From Schlegelella_A sp038318385 (lineage in GTDB: Bacteria; Pseudomonadota; Gammaproteobacteria; Burkholderiales; Burkholderiaceae_C), in the NCBI GenBank assembly GCA_038318385.1, contig JBBQCD010000011.1, positions 24,296 to 88,295 on the forward strand: DNA of 64,000 bases, given 5' to 3'. The notes under the pieces are model-generated. The model searched no databases and was not told where the DNA came from. It was given only the letters and a program-made list of their open reading frames with translations. A program made the position numbers and the translations under genes. Numbering within the stretch: position 1 is the stretch's first letter; each line of letters starts with the position of its first letter. This document shows positions 15,585-24,200 of the stretch, piece by piece.

Positions 15585-17282
15585 ATGCCTGCCCACGACG
15601 TTGTTCCGCCAGCTTCCAATGCCACTTCTTCCGACCGGCCGCCGCGACATTCCGCAACGCTGCTCGTGGTTCGGGACGGCGCTGAAGGTTTCGAGGTCCT
15701 GTTGTCGCGTCGGGCCGAACGCGGTGACCACAACAGCGGCGCCTGGGTCTTCCCGGGCGGGCTGGTCGATCCGGGCGACCGTGCGGGACAAGGCTGCTGC
15801 GGGGGTCTCGACGACCGGGCCGCGAGCCAGCGCCTCGGCGTGGCCGAAGGCGGTCTCGACTACTACGTCACCGCGGTGCGCGAGTGCTTCGAGGAATCGG
15901 GCCTGCTCTTCGCCAACGACACCAGCGGGCGGCTGTTCGAGCCCGACGCTGCCGAGGCCGCGCGCCTGGCGCCGTGGCGCGCCGCGCTGCATCGCGGCGA
16001 ACGCACCCTGGCCGATCTGTGCGCGGAGTTCAGGCTCAGCCTCGCCGCCGAGCGCCTGATCTACCTCAGCCACTGGGTCACACCGCTCGGGCGCCCGAAG
16101 CGTTTCGACACCCGTTTCTTCCTGGCCGTCGCGCCGCGCGAGCAGATCGCGGTGCACGACGGCACCGAGATGGTCGAGCAGCGCTGGCTGCGACCGGTCG
16201 ACGCGCTGCACGAGAGCGCGGCCCTGAAGCTGCTGACGCCGACGCAAAAGACGCTCGAACTCGTCGGCCGCCACGCGAGCGTCGCCGCCCTTCTGGAGTG
16301 GGCCGGCTCGGGGCGCGAGGTCCGGCAGACCGTGCCGCGCATCGGCATCGGCCGCGACGGTCCGCGACCGGTCGTGCCCGAGGAGCCTGCGTACGCGGAA
16401 CTCGGGCGCATCGATCCGCAAGGCAGCGGCACGCAGGCCTGCGACATCAACCCGGGCGTGCCGGTGCGCCTGTCGCCGCGCGTGATCCGCGTCAGCGCCA
16501 ACAACGGCAGCATGATGACCGGGCCCGGCACGAACACCTACCTGGTCGGCGGCGGCGCCGAGAACGAGTGGGCCGTCATCGACCCCGGTCCGCTCGACCC
16601 CGTCCATGTCCAGGCCGTCCTCGACGCTGCGCCGGGTCCCATTCGCTGGATCTTCGCGACCCACACCCACAACGACCACTCGCCGGCCACCGTCGCGCTG
16701 AAGACGGCGACCGGGGCGCGCGTCCATGGCCGCGTCGCTGCGCACCGTGAATGGCAGGACGCGAGTTTCGAGCCCGATGTCGTGCTCGAGGGTGGCGAGC
16801 GACATGCGTTGCCTGGCGGGACGACGCTGCGCGCAATCCACACGCCCGGCCACGCCTCGAACCACATCTGCTACCTGCTGGAGGAGGAGAAGACGCTCTT
16901 CACCGGCGACCATGTGATGCAGGCATCGACCGTCGTCATCAACCCGCCGGATGGCGACATGGCGGCCTATGTCGATTCGTTGCGCGCTCTGCTCGACGAG
17001 GATCTCGAATGGCTGGCCCCCGGACACGGCTTCCTGATGGCCGAGCCGAAGCGGGCGATCGAATGGATCGTCGCCCACCGCCTGAAGCGCGAGGCCAAGG
17101 TGGTCGCGGCGCTGCGCCGCCTCGGCCCGGCGACCCTCGAGGCGCTTCTGCCTGTCGTCTACGACGACGTGCCACCGCGATTGCACGCGATGGCGATGCG
17201 TTCGCTCAAGGCGCATGTCCTGAAGCTGCGCAGCGACGCCGCCGTCGACGAGACAGACGGCCGCTGGGCGCTGCGCGGCTAG
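15585..17282 (+). CDS. NUDIX hydrolase-metallo-beta-lactamase fusion
   Basis: A 565-residue two-domain enzyme. Residues about 20-260 form a NUDIX domain: the Nudix box runs about 90-112, with Gly90, Arg99-Glu100 and EES at 103-105. The WVFPGG before it matches the RNA/CoA-pyrophosphatase type. Residues about 300-560 form a metallo-beta-lactamase fold with HTHNDH (His360, His362, Asp364, His365) and GHASNH, TGDHVM and APGHG further on. One reading is a nucleotide- or CoA-diphosphate hydrolase joined to a hydrolase for a linked bond; the substrate is unknown. Both sets of metal ligands look intact. It converges with the histidine phosphatase. Confidence 0.85.
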   Translation: MPAHDVVPPASNATSSDRPPRHSATLLVVRDGAEGFEVLLSRRAERGDHNSGAWVFPGGLVDPGDRAGQGCCGGLDDRAASQRLGVAEGGLDYYVTAVRECFEESGLLFANDTSGRLFEPDAAEAARLAPWRAALHRGERTLADLCAEFRLSLAAERLIYLSHWVTPLGRPKRFDTRFFLAVAPREQIAVHDGTEMVEQRWLRPVDALHESAALKLLTPTQKTLELVGRHASVAALLEWAGSGREVRQTVPRIGIGRDGPRPVVPEEPAYAELGRIDPQGSGTQACDINPGVPVRLSPRVIRVSANNGSMMTGPGTNTYLVGGGAENEWAVIDPGPLDPVHVQAVLDAAPGPIRWIFATHTHNDHSPATVALKTATGARVHGRVAAHREWQDASFEPDVVLEGGERHALPGGTTLRAIHTPGHASNHICYLLEEEKTLFTGDHVMQASTVVINPPDGDMAAYVDSLRALLDEDLEWLAPGHGFLMAEPKRAIEWIVAHRLKREAKVVAALRRLGPATLEALLPVVYDDVPPRLHAMAMRSLKAHVLKLRSDAAVDETDGRWALRG

Positions 17283-17340
17283 CCGCCGCTGCCGTCGCGC
17301 TCGTTGCGGTCACGTCTCGGCGTGCCCGGCGACGTCGCGT

Positions 17341-17958
17341 TCAGGCGCCGGCGAGGCTGCGCGCGTCGTCGGCAGCGACCCCGGCGAGGTGCTTGGTGCA
17401 GTCGAGCAGCGTCACGCCATGAGGCGGCTCGGCGCCGAGGACCGTGACCGACGTGTTGCCGAGGCGTCCCGGCAGTGCGAAGCCGGCACCGAATTGCGCG
17501 TGGCGTTCCAGGAGTGCGTGGATCAGGAGGCCATGGGTGACCACGGCCAGGTCGCCGTCGAGCGTCGCGCGCAGGGCGACGATGCGGGCGAACGCGAGCG
17601 CCACGCGCTCCCGGAAGGCCGCTGCCGATTCGCCACCGGGCGGCGCCTCGATCATCGCGAGGGGATCGAAGCCGAGACTGTCGTAGGGCTGACCGCGGAG
17701 GTCGCCGAAATCGCGCTCCCGCAAGAGCGGCTCGATCGCGACCGGCAGGCCGCAGGCGGCGGCGATGGTCTGGGCGGTCTGCAGGGCGCGCGACAGGTCG
17801 CTGCTGATGACGGCCCGCACCCCGCCGCTGGCGCCCAGCCGCCGCGCCGCCGCGGCCGCCTGGGCAAGCCCGCGGGGACCGAGGGGGGTGTCCGCGGGTT
17901 GCAGCGTCCGCGCCGCGTTCAGCAGGGTCTCGCCGTGGCGGACGAGGACGATGCTCAT
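17341..17958 (-). CDS. Histidine phosphatase family protein
   Basis: A 205-residue phosphoglycerate-mutase-like phosphatase. The catalytic RHGE is at residues 7-10, LSRALQTAQT supplies the second Arg, a Glu lies in LLRERDFGDLRG, and VTHG near residue 150 gives the second His. The substrate is unknown; relatives act on small phosphates or CobC-type intermediates. The start overlaps the stop of the CoA-transferase gene by 4 bases (ATGA), so it is the last gene of the icmF operon. Its role there may be cofactor related, since IcmF needs coenzyme B12, but that is only a guess. Confidence 0.85.
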   Translation of the reverse strand: MSIVLVRHGETLLNAARTLQPADTPLGPRGLAQAAAAARRLGASGGVRAVISSDLSRALQTAQTIAAACGLPVAIEPLLRERDFGDLRGQPYDSLGFDPLAMIEAPPGGESAAAFRERVALAFARIVALRATLDGDLAVVTHGLLIHALLERHAQFGAGFALPGRLGNTSVTVLGAEPPHGVTLLDCTKHLAGVAADDARSLAGA

Positions 17959-19136
17959 GCGGTCCCCGCCGCGCCGGCGCCGTCGAGGCCCGGTCCCAGC
18001 CCCAGTCCGAGTTCCTGCAGGTGGCCGATCGCGGGGCCGTCGAAGCCCCACGCCGCCAGCGCTTCGCGGCCGCCTGCGCCGCGCTCCGGCGGGGCGCCTC
18101 GAGTCGCGCCGGGGGTGCGCGCGAAGCGCGGGGCCACGGCCGGCTGGTCGATGTCGCCGATGCGCTGGTAGGCGTTGCGCGCCAGCGCGTGCGGCTCGGC
18201 ACGGGCCTCGGAGAACGTCAGCACCGGCGCGAAGCAGGCGTCCGCACCCTCGAAGACGCGGCACCATTCGTCGCGCGTCTTGGCGGCGAAGGCTTCGGCG
18301 AAGGCCGCACGCAATTCGGGCCAGCGCCTGCGCTCGTGCTGCGCCGGCAGATCGGCGTCGCCGAGGTCGAGGCGCTGCAGCAGCTCGCGGTAGAACTTGG
18401 GCTCGATCGCGCCGATGGCGACGAACTTGCCGTCGCGGGTCGGGTAGGTGTCGTACCAGGGCGCTCCGCTGTCGAGGATGTTCTGGCCGCGCTCCTCGGT
18501 CCAGCTTCCGTTGGCCAGCAGGCCCGCGAACATCGTCGACAGCAGCGCGGCGCCGTCGACCATCGCGGTGTCGACCACCTGCCCGCGACCGGAGGCGCGT
18601 GCCTCGATGACGGCGCAGGCGATGCCGAAGGCGAGCATCATGCCGCCGCCCCCGAAGTCGCCGACGAGATTGAGCGGCGGCACCGGCGCCTGCCCGGCCC
18701 GGCCGATGGCGTGCAGTGCGCCGGTCAGGGCGATGTAGTTGATGTCGTGGCCGGCGCGGTCCGCCAGCGGGCCGTCCTGACCCCAGCCGGTCATGCGCCC
18801 ATAGACCAGGCGCGGGTTGCGTTGGAGCAGCACGTCGGGTCCGAGTCCCAGGCGCTCCATCACGCCGGGCCGGAAACCCTCGACGACGACGTCGGCCCGG
18901 TCGGCGAGCAGACGCGCGGCCTCTACGCAGGGCGCCGACTTCAGGTCGAGCGTCACCGAGCGTCGACCCCGCAGCATCACGTCGCTGCGGCGCTCGCGCC
19001 GAAGACCCAGCTCCGGGTCCTCGGGGCGATCGACCAGCAGCACGTCGGCGCCCATGTCGGCGAGCATCATCGCGCCGAAAGGCGCGGGGCCGATGGCTTC
19101 GAACTCGAGGACGCGCAGGCCGGTCAGGGGTCCCAT
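17955..19136 (-). CDS. CaiB/BaiF family protein, alpha-methylacyl-CoA racemase type
   Basis: A 393-residue class III CoA-transferase-fold protein. GQDGPLADRAGHDINYIAL and NLVGDFGGGGM contain the His and Asp used as acid/base pair in alpha-methylacyl-CoA racemases. MVDGAALLSTMFAGL also fits that group. It probably inverts the 2-methyl centre of branched acyl-CoA. It starts 7 bases after icmF ends, with GGAG before the ATG, so mutase and racemase are made together. Together they could carry 2-methyl-branched acyl-CoA toward straight-chain oxidation. True CoA transfer cannot be fully excluded. Confidence 0.83.
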   Translation of the reverse strand: MGPLTGLRVLEFEAIGPAPFGAMMLADMGADVLLVDRPEDPELGLRRERRSDVMLRGRRSVTLDLKSAPCVEAARLLADRADVVVEGFRPGVMERLGLGPDVLLQRNPRLVYGRMTGWGQDGPLADRAGHDINYIALTGALHAIGRAGQAPVPPLNLVGDFGGGGMMLAFGIACAVIEARASGRGQVVDTAMVDGAALLSTMFAGLLANGSWTEERGQNILDSGAPWYDTYPTRDGKFVAIGAIEPKFYRELLQRLDLGDADLPAQHERRRWPELRAAFAEAFAAKTRDEWCRVFEGADACFAPVLTFSEARAEPHALARNAYQRIGDIDQPAVAPRFARTPGATRGAPPERGAGGREALAAWGFDGPAIGHLQELGLGLGPGLDGAGAAGTA

Positions 19137-19143
19137 TCGGCTC

Positions 19144-22100
19144 CTACATGCTGCGCCGGTACTGCCCGCCGACCTCGAACAGCGCGCTCGTGATCTGGCC
19201 GAGCGAGCAGCAACGCACCGCGTCGATCAGGACCTCGAAGACGTTGCGGTTCTCGATCACCGCGGCCTGCAGGCGCCGCAGCATCGCCGGCGATTCGGAG
19301 GCGTGGCGGGCGTGGAAATCGGCGAGACGATCGAGCTGCGAGACTTTCTCGGCCTCGGTTGAGCGCGCCAGCTCGAGGGCCTGCGGCGCCGGGTCGGCCT
19401 GCGGGTTGCGGAAGGTGTTGACGCCGACGATGGGGTACTCGCCGGTGTGCTTGCGCATCTCGTAGTGCATCGACTCTTCCTGGATCTGGCCCCGCTGGAA
19501 GCCGGTCTCCATCGCGCCGAGCACGCCGCCGCGCTCGGCGATGCGCTCGAACTCCTTCAGCACCGCTTCCTCGACGAGCTCCGTCAGTTCGTCGATGATG
19601 AAGGCGCCCTGGTTCGGGTTCTCGTTCTTCGCCAGGCCCCACTCGCGGTTGATGATCAGCTGGATCGCCATCGCCCGGCGCACGCTCTCCTCGGTAGGCG
19701 TGGTGATCGCTTCGTCGTAGGCGTTGGTGTGCAGCGAATTGCAGTTGTCGTAGATCGCGATCAGCGCCTGCAGCGTCGTGCGGATGTCGTTGAACTGGAT
19801 CTCCTGCGCATGCAGGCTGCGGCCCGAGGTCTGGACGTGGTACTTCAGCTTCTGGCTGCGCTCGTTGGCGCCGTAGCGGTCGCGCATGGCCACGGCCCAG
19901 ATGCGCCGCGCGACGCGCCCGAGCACCGTGTACTCCGGGTCCATGCCATTGCTGAAGAAGAACGACAGGTTCGGCGCGAAATCGTCTACATGCATCCCGC
20001 GCGTGAGGTAGGCCTCGACGAAGGTGAAGCCGTTCGACAGCGTGAAGGCGAGCTGCGACAGCGGGTTCGCGCCGGCCTCGGCGATGTGGTAGCCCGAGAT
20101 CGAGACCGAGTAGAAGTTGCGCACGCGGTGGTGGACGAAATACTCGGCGATGTCGCCCATCACCTTCAGCGAGAACTCGGTCGAGAAGATGCAGGTGTTC
20201 TGGCCCTGGTCTTCCTTGAGGATGTCGGCCTGGACCGTGCCGCGGACGTTCTCGAGCACCCAGGCGCGGATCTTCTGCGCCTCGCCGGCGGTCGGCGCGC
20301 GGCCGTTGTCGGACCTGAAGCGCTCCAGGTTCTGGTCGATCGCGGTGTTCAGGAACATCGCCAGGATGGTCGGCGCGGGGCCGTTGATCGTCATGGACAC
20401 GGAAGTCGCCGGGTCCGTGAGGTCGAAGCCGCCGTACAGCACCTTCATGTCGTCGAGCGTGGCGATCGAGACGCCGGAGTTGCCGACCTTGCCGTAGATG
20501 TCGGGCTGACGGTCGGGATCGTGGCCGTAGAGCGTCACCGAGTCGAAGGCGGTCGACAGCCGCTTGGCCGGCATGCCCGCCGACAGAAGCTTGAAGCGGG
20601 TGTTGGTCCGAAAGGCGTCACCCTCGCCCGCGAACATGCGGGTCGGATCCTCGCCTTCCCGCTTGAACGCGAAGGTGCCGGCGGTGTACGGGAAGCTCCC
20701 GGGCACGTTGTCGAGCATCAGCCACTTCAGGATCTCGCCGGCATCCTCGTAGCCGGGCAGCGCGACCTTGCGAATCTTGCTGCCGGACAGCGTGGTGTGG
20801 GTCAGGGCGGTGCGCAACTCCTTGCCGCGTATGCGCACGACGTATTCGTCCCCCGAGTAGGCACGCTGCATCTCCGGCCACATGCCCAGCAGCTGCTTGG
20901 CGTCGGCATCGAGCAGGGCCTCGCGCTGCGCGGCGAGGTCGTCGGCCGCCTCTGCGGCGCGCGCCTTGTCGGGTTTGTCGACCTTGAGCATCGTCGCCGC
21001 CGCACGCAGCTGCTGGACCTCGCGGGCGGTGCGCGCCTGGGTGCGGGCGCGCAGCTTGTAGCCGCGCACGGTGTCGGCGATGTCCGCGAGGTAGCGCGCG
21101 CGCCCGCCCGGGACGATCGCGACCTGGTGCGTGCTGTGCCGCGTCTGCACGTCCGGCAACGAACCTGCGACGACCGCCAGGCCGAGTCCGCCGAGGCGCG
21201 GCAGCAGTGCCTGGTACAGCGCGGTCACGCCATCGTCGTTGAAGCGGCTGGCCATCGTGCCGAAGACCGGCATCTCCTCGGGGCTCGTCTTCCAGGCTTC
21301 CCGGTTCCGCTGCACCTGCTTGGCGACGTCGCGCAACGCATCGGCCGCGCCCTTGCGGTCGAACTTGTTGATGGCGATGAACTCGGCGAAGTCGAGCATG
21401 TCGATCTTCTCGAGCTGGCTGGCGGCGCCGAACTCGGGGGTCATCACGTACATCGGCACGTCGACGAGTGGAACGATCGCGGCGTCGCCCTGGCCGATGC
21501 CGGAGGTCTCGACGACGATGAGGTCGAAGCCTGTGCACTTGCAGGCGGCGAGCACGTCCGGCAGCGCCTGGCTGACCTCGCTGCCGAAGTCGCGCGTCGC
21601 CAGCGAGCGCATGAAGACGCGGCTGCCGGCGTCGGCGACGCCGTCCGCGCCGGCCGGTTTGGGCCACGGGCCGATCGCGTTCATGCGGATGCGGTCGCCG
21701 AGGAGCGCGCCGCCGCTCTTGCGGCGGCTGGGGTCGATCGAGATCACCGCGATCCGCAGGCGGTCGCCCTGGTCCAGGCGCAGGCGCCGGATCAGTTCGT
21801 CGGTGAGGCTCGACTTGCCGGCCCCGCCGGTGCCGGTGATGCCGAGCACCGGCGTCTTGCGCTGCGCGGCGGCGGCGTGCAGCTCGGCCTTGAAGGCGGG
21901 GTCGACGGCGCCGTTCTCCAGCGCCGTGATCAGCCGGGCGAGGTCGCGCCAGCGGCGCTCGATGGTCTCCGGTGTGTTTGCGGCCGGGTCGTCGTCGGCG
22001 TCGCCGGCGATCGCGGCCAGGCGGATCGGCGCGTAGCGCGACAGGTCGTGGTCGCAGCGCATCACCATCTCGCCGATCATCCCGGCCAGGCCCATGCGCT

Positions 22101-22503
22101 GGCCGTCCTCGGGGCTGTAGATGCGGCTGACACCGTAGTCCTGCAGCTCGCCGATCTCAGCGGGAACGATCACGCCGCCGCCCCCGCCGAACACCTGGAT
22201 GTGCTCGCCGCCGCGGAGCCTGAGCATGTCGACCATGTACTTGAAGTACTCGACGTGGCCGCCCTGGTAGGAACTGATGGCGATGCCCTGCGCGTCCTCC
22301 TGCAGCGCGGCGGTGACGACCTCGTCGACGGAACGGTTGTGACCGAGGTGGATGACCTCGGTGCCCATGCCCTGGAGGATGCGCCGCATGATGTTGATGG
22401 CGGCGTCGTGGCCGTCGAACAGCGATGCGGCGGTGACGAAGCGCACCTTGTTCGTCGGCCGGTAATCGGCCAGGGCCTTGTATTCGGCGGACAGGTCGGT
22501 CAT
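19144..22503 (-). CDS. icmF: Fused isobutyryl-CoA mutase with G-protein chaperone (IcmF)
   Basis: A 1119-residue coenzyme B12 enzyme that interconverts isobutyryl-CoA and butyryl-CoA, or closely related acyl-CoA pairs. Order: B12-binding domain, about residues 18-150, with DGHDA at 30-34, the form of the DxH site seen in IcmF; a MeaB-like GTPase with Walker A GTGGAGKSS at 224-232, which guards and reloads the cofactor; and a mutase barrel from about 560 to the end (NFYSVSISGYHIAEAGANP, HVQTSGRSLHAQE). GGAGA precedes the ATG. It leads an operon with the racemase and phosphatase. Substrate choice among isobutyryl-, isovaleryl- and pivalyl-CoA cannot be settled here. Confidence 0.93.
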   Translation of the reverse strand: MTDLSAEYKALADYRPTNKVRFVTAASLFDGHDAAINIMRRILQGMGTEVIHLGHNRSVDEVVTAALQEDAQGIAISSYQGGHVEYFKYMVDMLRLRGGEHIQVFGGGGGVIVPAEIGELQDYGVSRIYSPEDGQRMGLAGMIGEMVMRCDHDLSRYAPIRLAAIAGDADDDPAANTPETIERRWRDLARLITALENGAVDPAFKAELHAAAAQRKTPVLGITGTGGAGKSSLTDELIRRLRLDQGDRLRIAVISIDPSRRKSGGALLGDRIRMNAIGPWPKPAGADGVADAGSRVFMRSLATRDFGSEVSQALPDVLAACKCTGFDLIVVETSGIGQGDAAIVPLVDVPMYVMTPEFGAASQLEKIDMLDFAEFIAINKFDRKGAADALRDVAKQVQRNREAWKTSPEEMPVFGTMASRFNDDGVTALYQALLPRLGGLGLAVVAGSLPDVQTRHSTHQVAIVPGGRARYLADIADTVRGYKLRARTQARTAREVQQLRAAATMLKVDKPDKARAAEAADDLAAQREALLDADAKQLLGMWPEMQRAYSGDEYVVRIRGKELRTALTHTTLSGSKIRKVALPGYEDAGEILKWLMLDNVPGSFPYTAGTFAFKREGEDPTRMFAGEGDAFRTNTRFKLLSAGMPAKRLSTAFDSVTLYGHDPDRQPDIYGKVGNSGVSIATLDDMKVLYGGFDLTDPATSVSMTINGPAPTILAMFLNTAIDQNLERFRSDNGRAPTAGEAQKIRAWVLENVRGTVQADILKEDQGQNTCIFSTEFSLKVMGDIAEYFVHHRVRNFYSVSISGYHIAEAGANPLSQLAFTLSNGFTFVEAYLTRGMHVDDFAPNLSFFFSNGMDPEYTVLGRVARRIWAVAMRDRYGANERSQKLKYHVQTSGRSLHAQEIQFNDIRTTLQALIAIYDNCNSLHTNAYDEAITTPTEESVRRAMAIQLIINREWGLAKNENPNQGAFIIDELTELVEEAVLKEFERIAERGGVLGAMETGFQRGQIQEESMHYEMRKHTGEYPIVGVNTFRNPQADPAPQALELARSTEAEKVSQLDRLADFHARHASESPAMLRRLQAAVIENRNVFEVLIDAVRCCSLGQITSALFEVGGQYRRSM

Positions 22504-22528
22504 GGTCGTCTCCGCGGTCGCGGCACTT

Positions 22529-23404
22529 CTATTCGACGCGCAGGCCGTCGAGCGACGGATCGCCCGGCGGGAAGCGCAGATCCAGACCCTGCAGGGTCTT
22601 CTTCATCACCGTGGCGACCATCAGGTTGCGGTGGGTCTTCGAATCGGCCGGCACCAGGGTCCACGGCGCCCAGGTGGTGCCGGTGGCGGCCACCGCGTCA
22701 CCGTAGGCCTTCTGGTATGCGTCCCAGTGCTTGCGCACTGCGAGGTCGCCGGCGGCAAACTTCCAGTGCTTGTTCGGATCGTCGATCCGCTCCTGCAGCC
22801 GCTGGCGCTGTTCGTCCTTGGAGATCATCAACAGGAACTTGACGATCACCGTGCCGTTCTCGGCCAGCAGGCGCTCGAAGGCATTGATCTGGGCATAGCG
22901 CCGGCGCGTCTCCTCGGCCTTGATCAGGCCGTTGACGACCGGGACCAGCACGTCCTCGTACTGGCTGCGATTGAACAGGACGATCTCGCCGGAACCGGGA
23001 ACGCTGCGGTGGATGCGCCAGAGGTAATCGTGCGCGCGCTCCTCCTCGGAGGGCGCTTTCCAGCCGATGGTGCGCACGCCGAGCGCGCTCATCTGGCCGA
23101 AGACGCCGCGGATGGTTCCATCCTTGCCGCTGGTGTCGGTCCCTTGCAGGATCACCAGCAGCTTGTAGCGGCGATCGGCGTAGAACAGTTCCTGCAGCCC
23201 GTCGAGTTCCGCGGCGAGGGCGTCGACCGCGAGCTTGTCGTCGGCCTTGTCACCGCTGGAGAAAGGCTTGGCGCTCGGATCGTAACGCGACAGGTCGAAT
23301 GCTCGGGATCCGGACCGGTTCGACGCTGCGACGGACGTCGCGCCGCTCGGCAGCGCCGCGCTGTATTGATAGTCCTCGAGGCTGGGGCGTTTGGATTTTG
23401 CCAA
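22529..23404 (-). CDS. ppk2: Polyphosphate kinase 2 family protein
   Basis: A 291-residue PPK2 enzyme that uses polyphosphate to phosphorylate nucleotides. Walker A is GTDTSGKDG at residues 88-96; VRTIGWKAPSEEERAHDYLW, VLFNRSQYEDVL and the lid region that follows are family signatures. The T and S in Walker A differ from the more common GMDAAGKGG. The start is TTG, with GGAGA at good spacing; no ATG fits. It lies 25 bases before icmF on the same strand, so it may lead that operon. Whether it prefers NDP or NMP cannot be read with certainty. Confidence 0.9.
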   Translation of the reverse strand: MAKSKRPSLEDYQYSAALPSGATSVAASNRSGSRAFDLSRYDPSAKPFSSGDKADDKLAVDALAAELDGLQELFYADRRYKLLVILQGTDTSGKDGTIRGVFGQMSALGVRTIGWKAPSEEERAHDYLWRIHRSVPGSGEIVLFNRSQYEDVLVPVVNGLIKAEETRRRYAQINAFERLLAENGTVIVKFLLMISKDEQRQRLQERIDDPNKHWKFAAGDLAVRKHWDAYQKAYGDAVAATGTTWAPWTLVPADSKTHRNLMVATVMKKTLQGLDLRFPPGDPSLDGLRVE

Positions 23405-23420
23405 GTGCTCTCCGCGGGGT

Positions 23421-23440
23421 GATTGACGCGTGCGTCAATC
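23421..23440. promoter_or_regulatory. Perfect 20-base palindrome before ppk2-icmF
   Basis: GATTGACGC (23421-23429) and GCGTCAATC (23432-23440) are perfect 9-base inverted arms with two bases between. The repeat lies 17 bases before the ppk2 TTG. A minus-strand TACACT (23450-23445) just upstream would place the RNA start inside the palindrome, as for a repressor site. The form suits a TetR- or GntR-like dimer. It could also serve the divergent DUF4864 gene. Confidence 0.5.
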
Positions 23441-23641
23441 TCGAAGTGTACGAGCACGGTCTCGTCATGATGGCCATCGGCGATCGTGCGGCACTTTCGT
23501 TTTATCACCCCTTCACCGCATCGGGCGATGACGGCTCGGCCGGGGTTTCGGGCGTGTTCTTGGGGCGCAGGATGGACAGGCGCCGCGATACCGACTCGCC
23601 CGCTTTGCAGCATGATGGCGCCTGGGCAAGGGGAGATCGAT

Positions 23642-24067
23642 TTGAACCGTCTTTGGCTGACGCTGCTGCTTCTGTTCGCCATGGGTGCCGCCGTCCAGGC
23701 CGCGCCCACCGTGCCTGCGGCCGACGCTCGCGAGGTGCGCGCGGTGGTGCAGGCTCAGCTCGACGCATTCGCCGCCGACGACGCCGCGCGGGCCTTCTCC
23801 TATGCGGGTCCCGCGATCCGCACGATGTTCGGGACGCCCGACCGTTTTCTCGCGATGGTCCGCGCCAGTTATCCCGTCGTCTACCGTCCGGCGTCGGTCG
23901 CCTTCTTGATTCCCGAAGTCGCCGGCGACGAGGTCATCCAGGGCGTGCACTTCGGCGATGCGAGCGGTCGCGTGTGGCTCGCGATCTATCGCCTGCAGCG
24001 CCTGGAGCGCGTCGGTTGGCGCATCAACGGTTGCCAGCTCGTCGAAAGCGGCGCGAAGACGACCTGA
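23642..24067 (+). CDS. DUF4864 exported protein
   Basis: A 141-residue protein from a TTG start with GGGGAGA at 5 bases' distance. Residues 1-20 (LTLLLLFAMGAAVQA) are a signal peptide. The mature part matches DUF4864: VRAVVQAQLDAFAADDAARAFSYAGPAIR with FGTPDRFLAMVRASYPVVYRP, a cystatin/NTF2-like fold. No catalytic role is known; it is likely periplasmic. An in-frame ATG ten codons upstream (MAPGQGEID) would place charged residues before the signal and lacks the ribosome site. It is divergent from ppk2 across 237 bases. Confidence 0.75.
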   Translation: MNRLWLTLLLLFAMGAAVQAAPTVPAADAREVRAVVQAQLDAFAADDAARAFSYAGPAIRTMFGTPDRFLAMVRASYPVVYRPASVAFLIPEVAGDEVIQGVHFGDASGRVWLAIYRLQRLERVGWRINGCQLVESGAKTT

Positions 24068-24200
24068 TCGCGGTATCCGACGTCGTCTGCGCGCAGGCGC
24101 CGCCCGCGCTGCGGACTGGCGCCCGTCTAGTAAGCTCGGGCAGCCGATGGCGCCGCCGGCCTCGCCCCGCATCGGGCGGGGCGTGAAGGGAGACGAGAAG

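Noticed and set aside
19447..22842. Plus-strand frame of more than 1100 codons opposite icmF
   Set aside because: Composition is Arg/His/Val/Asp-rich from antisense codons; icmF on the other strand matches a known family along its whole length.
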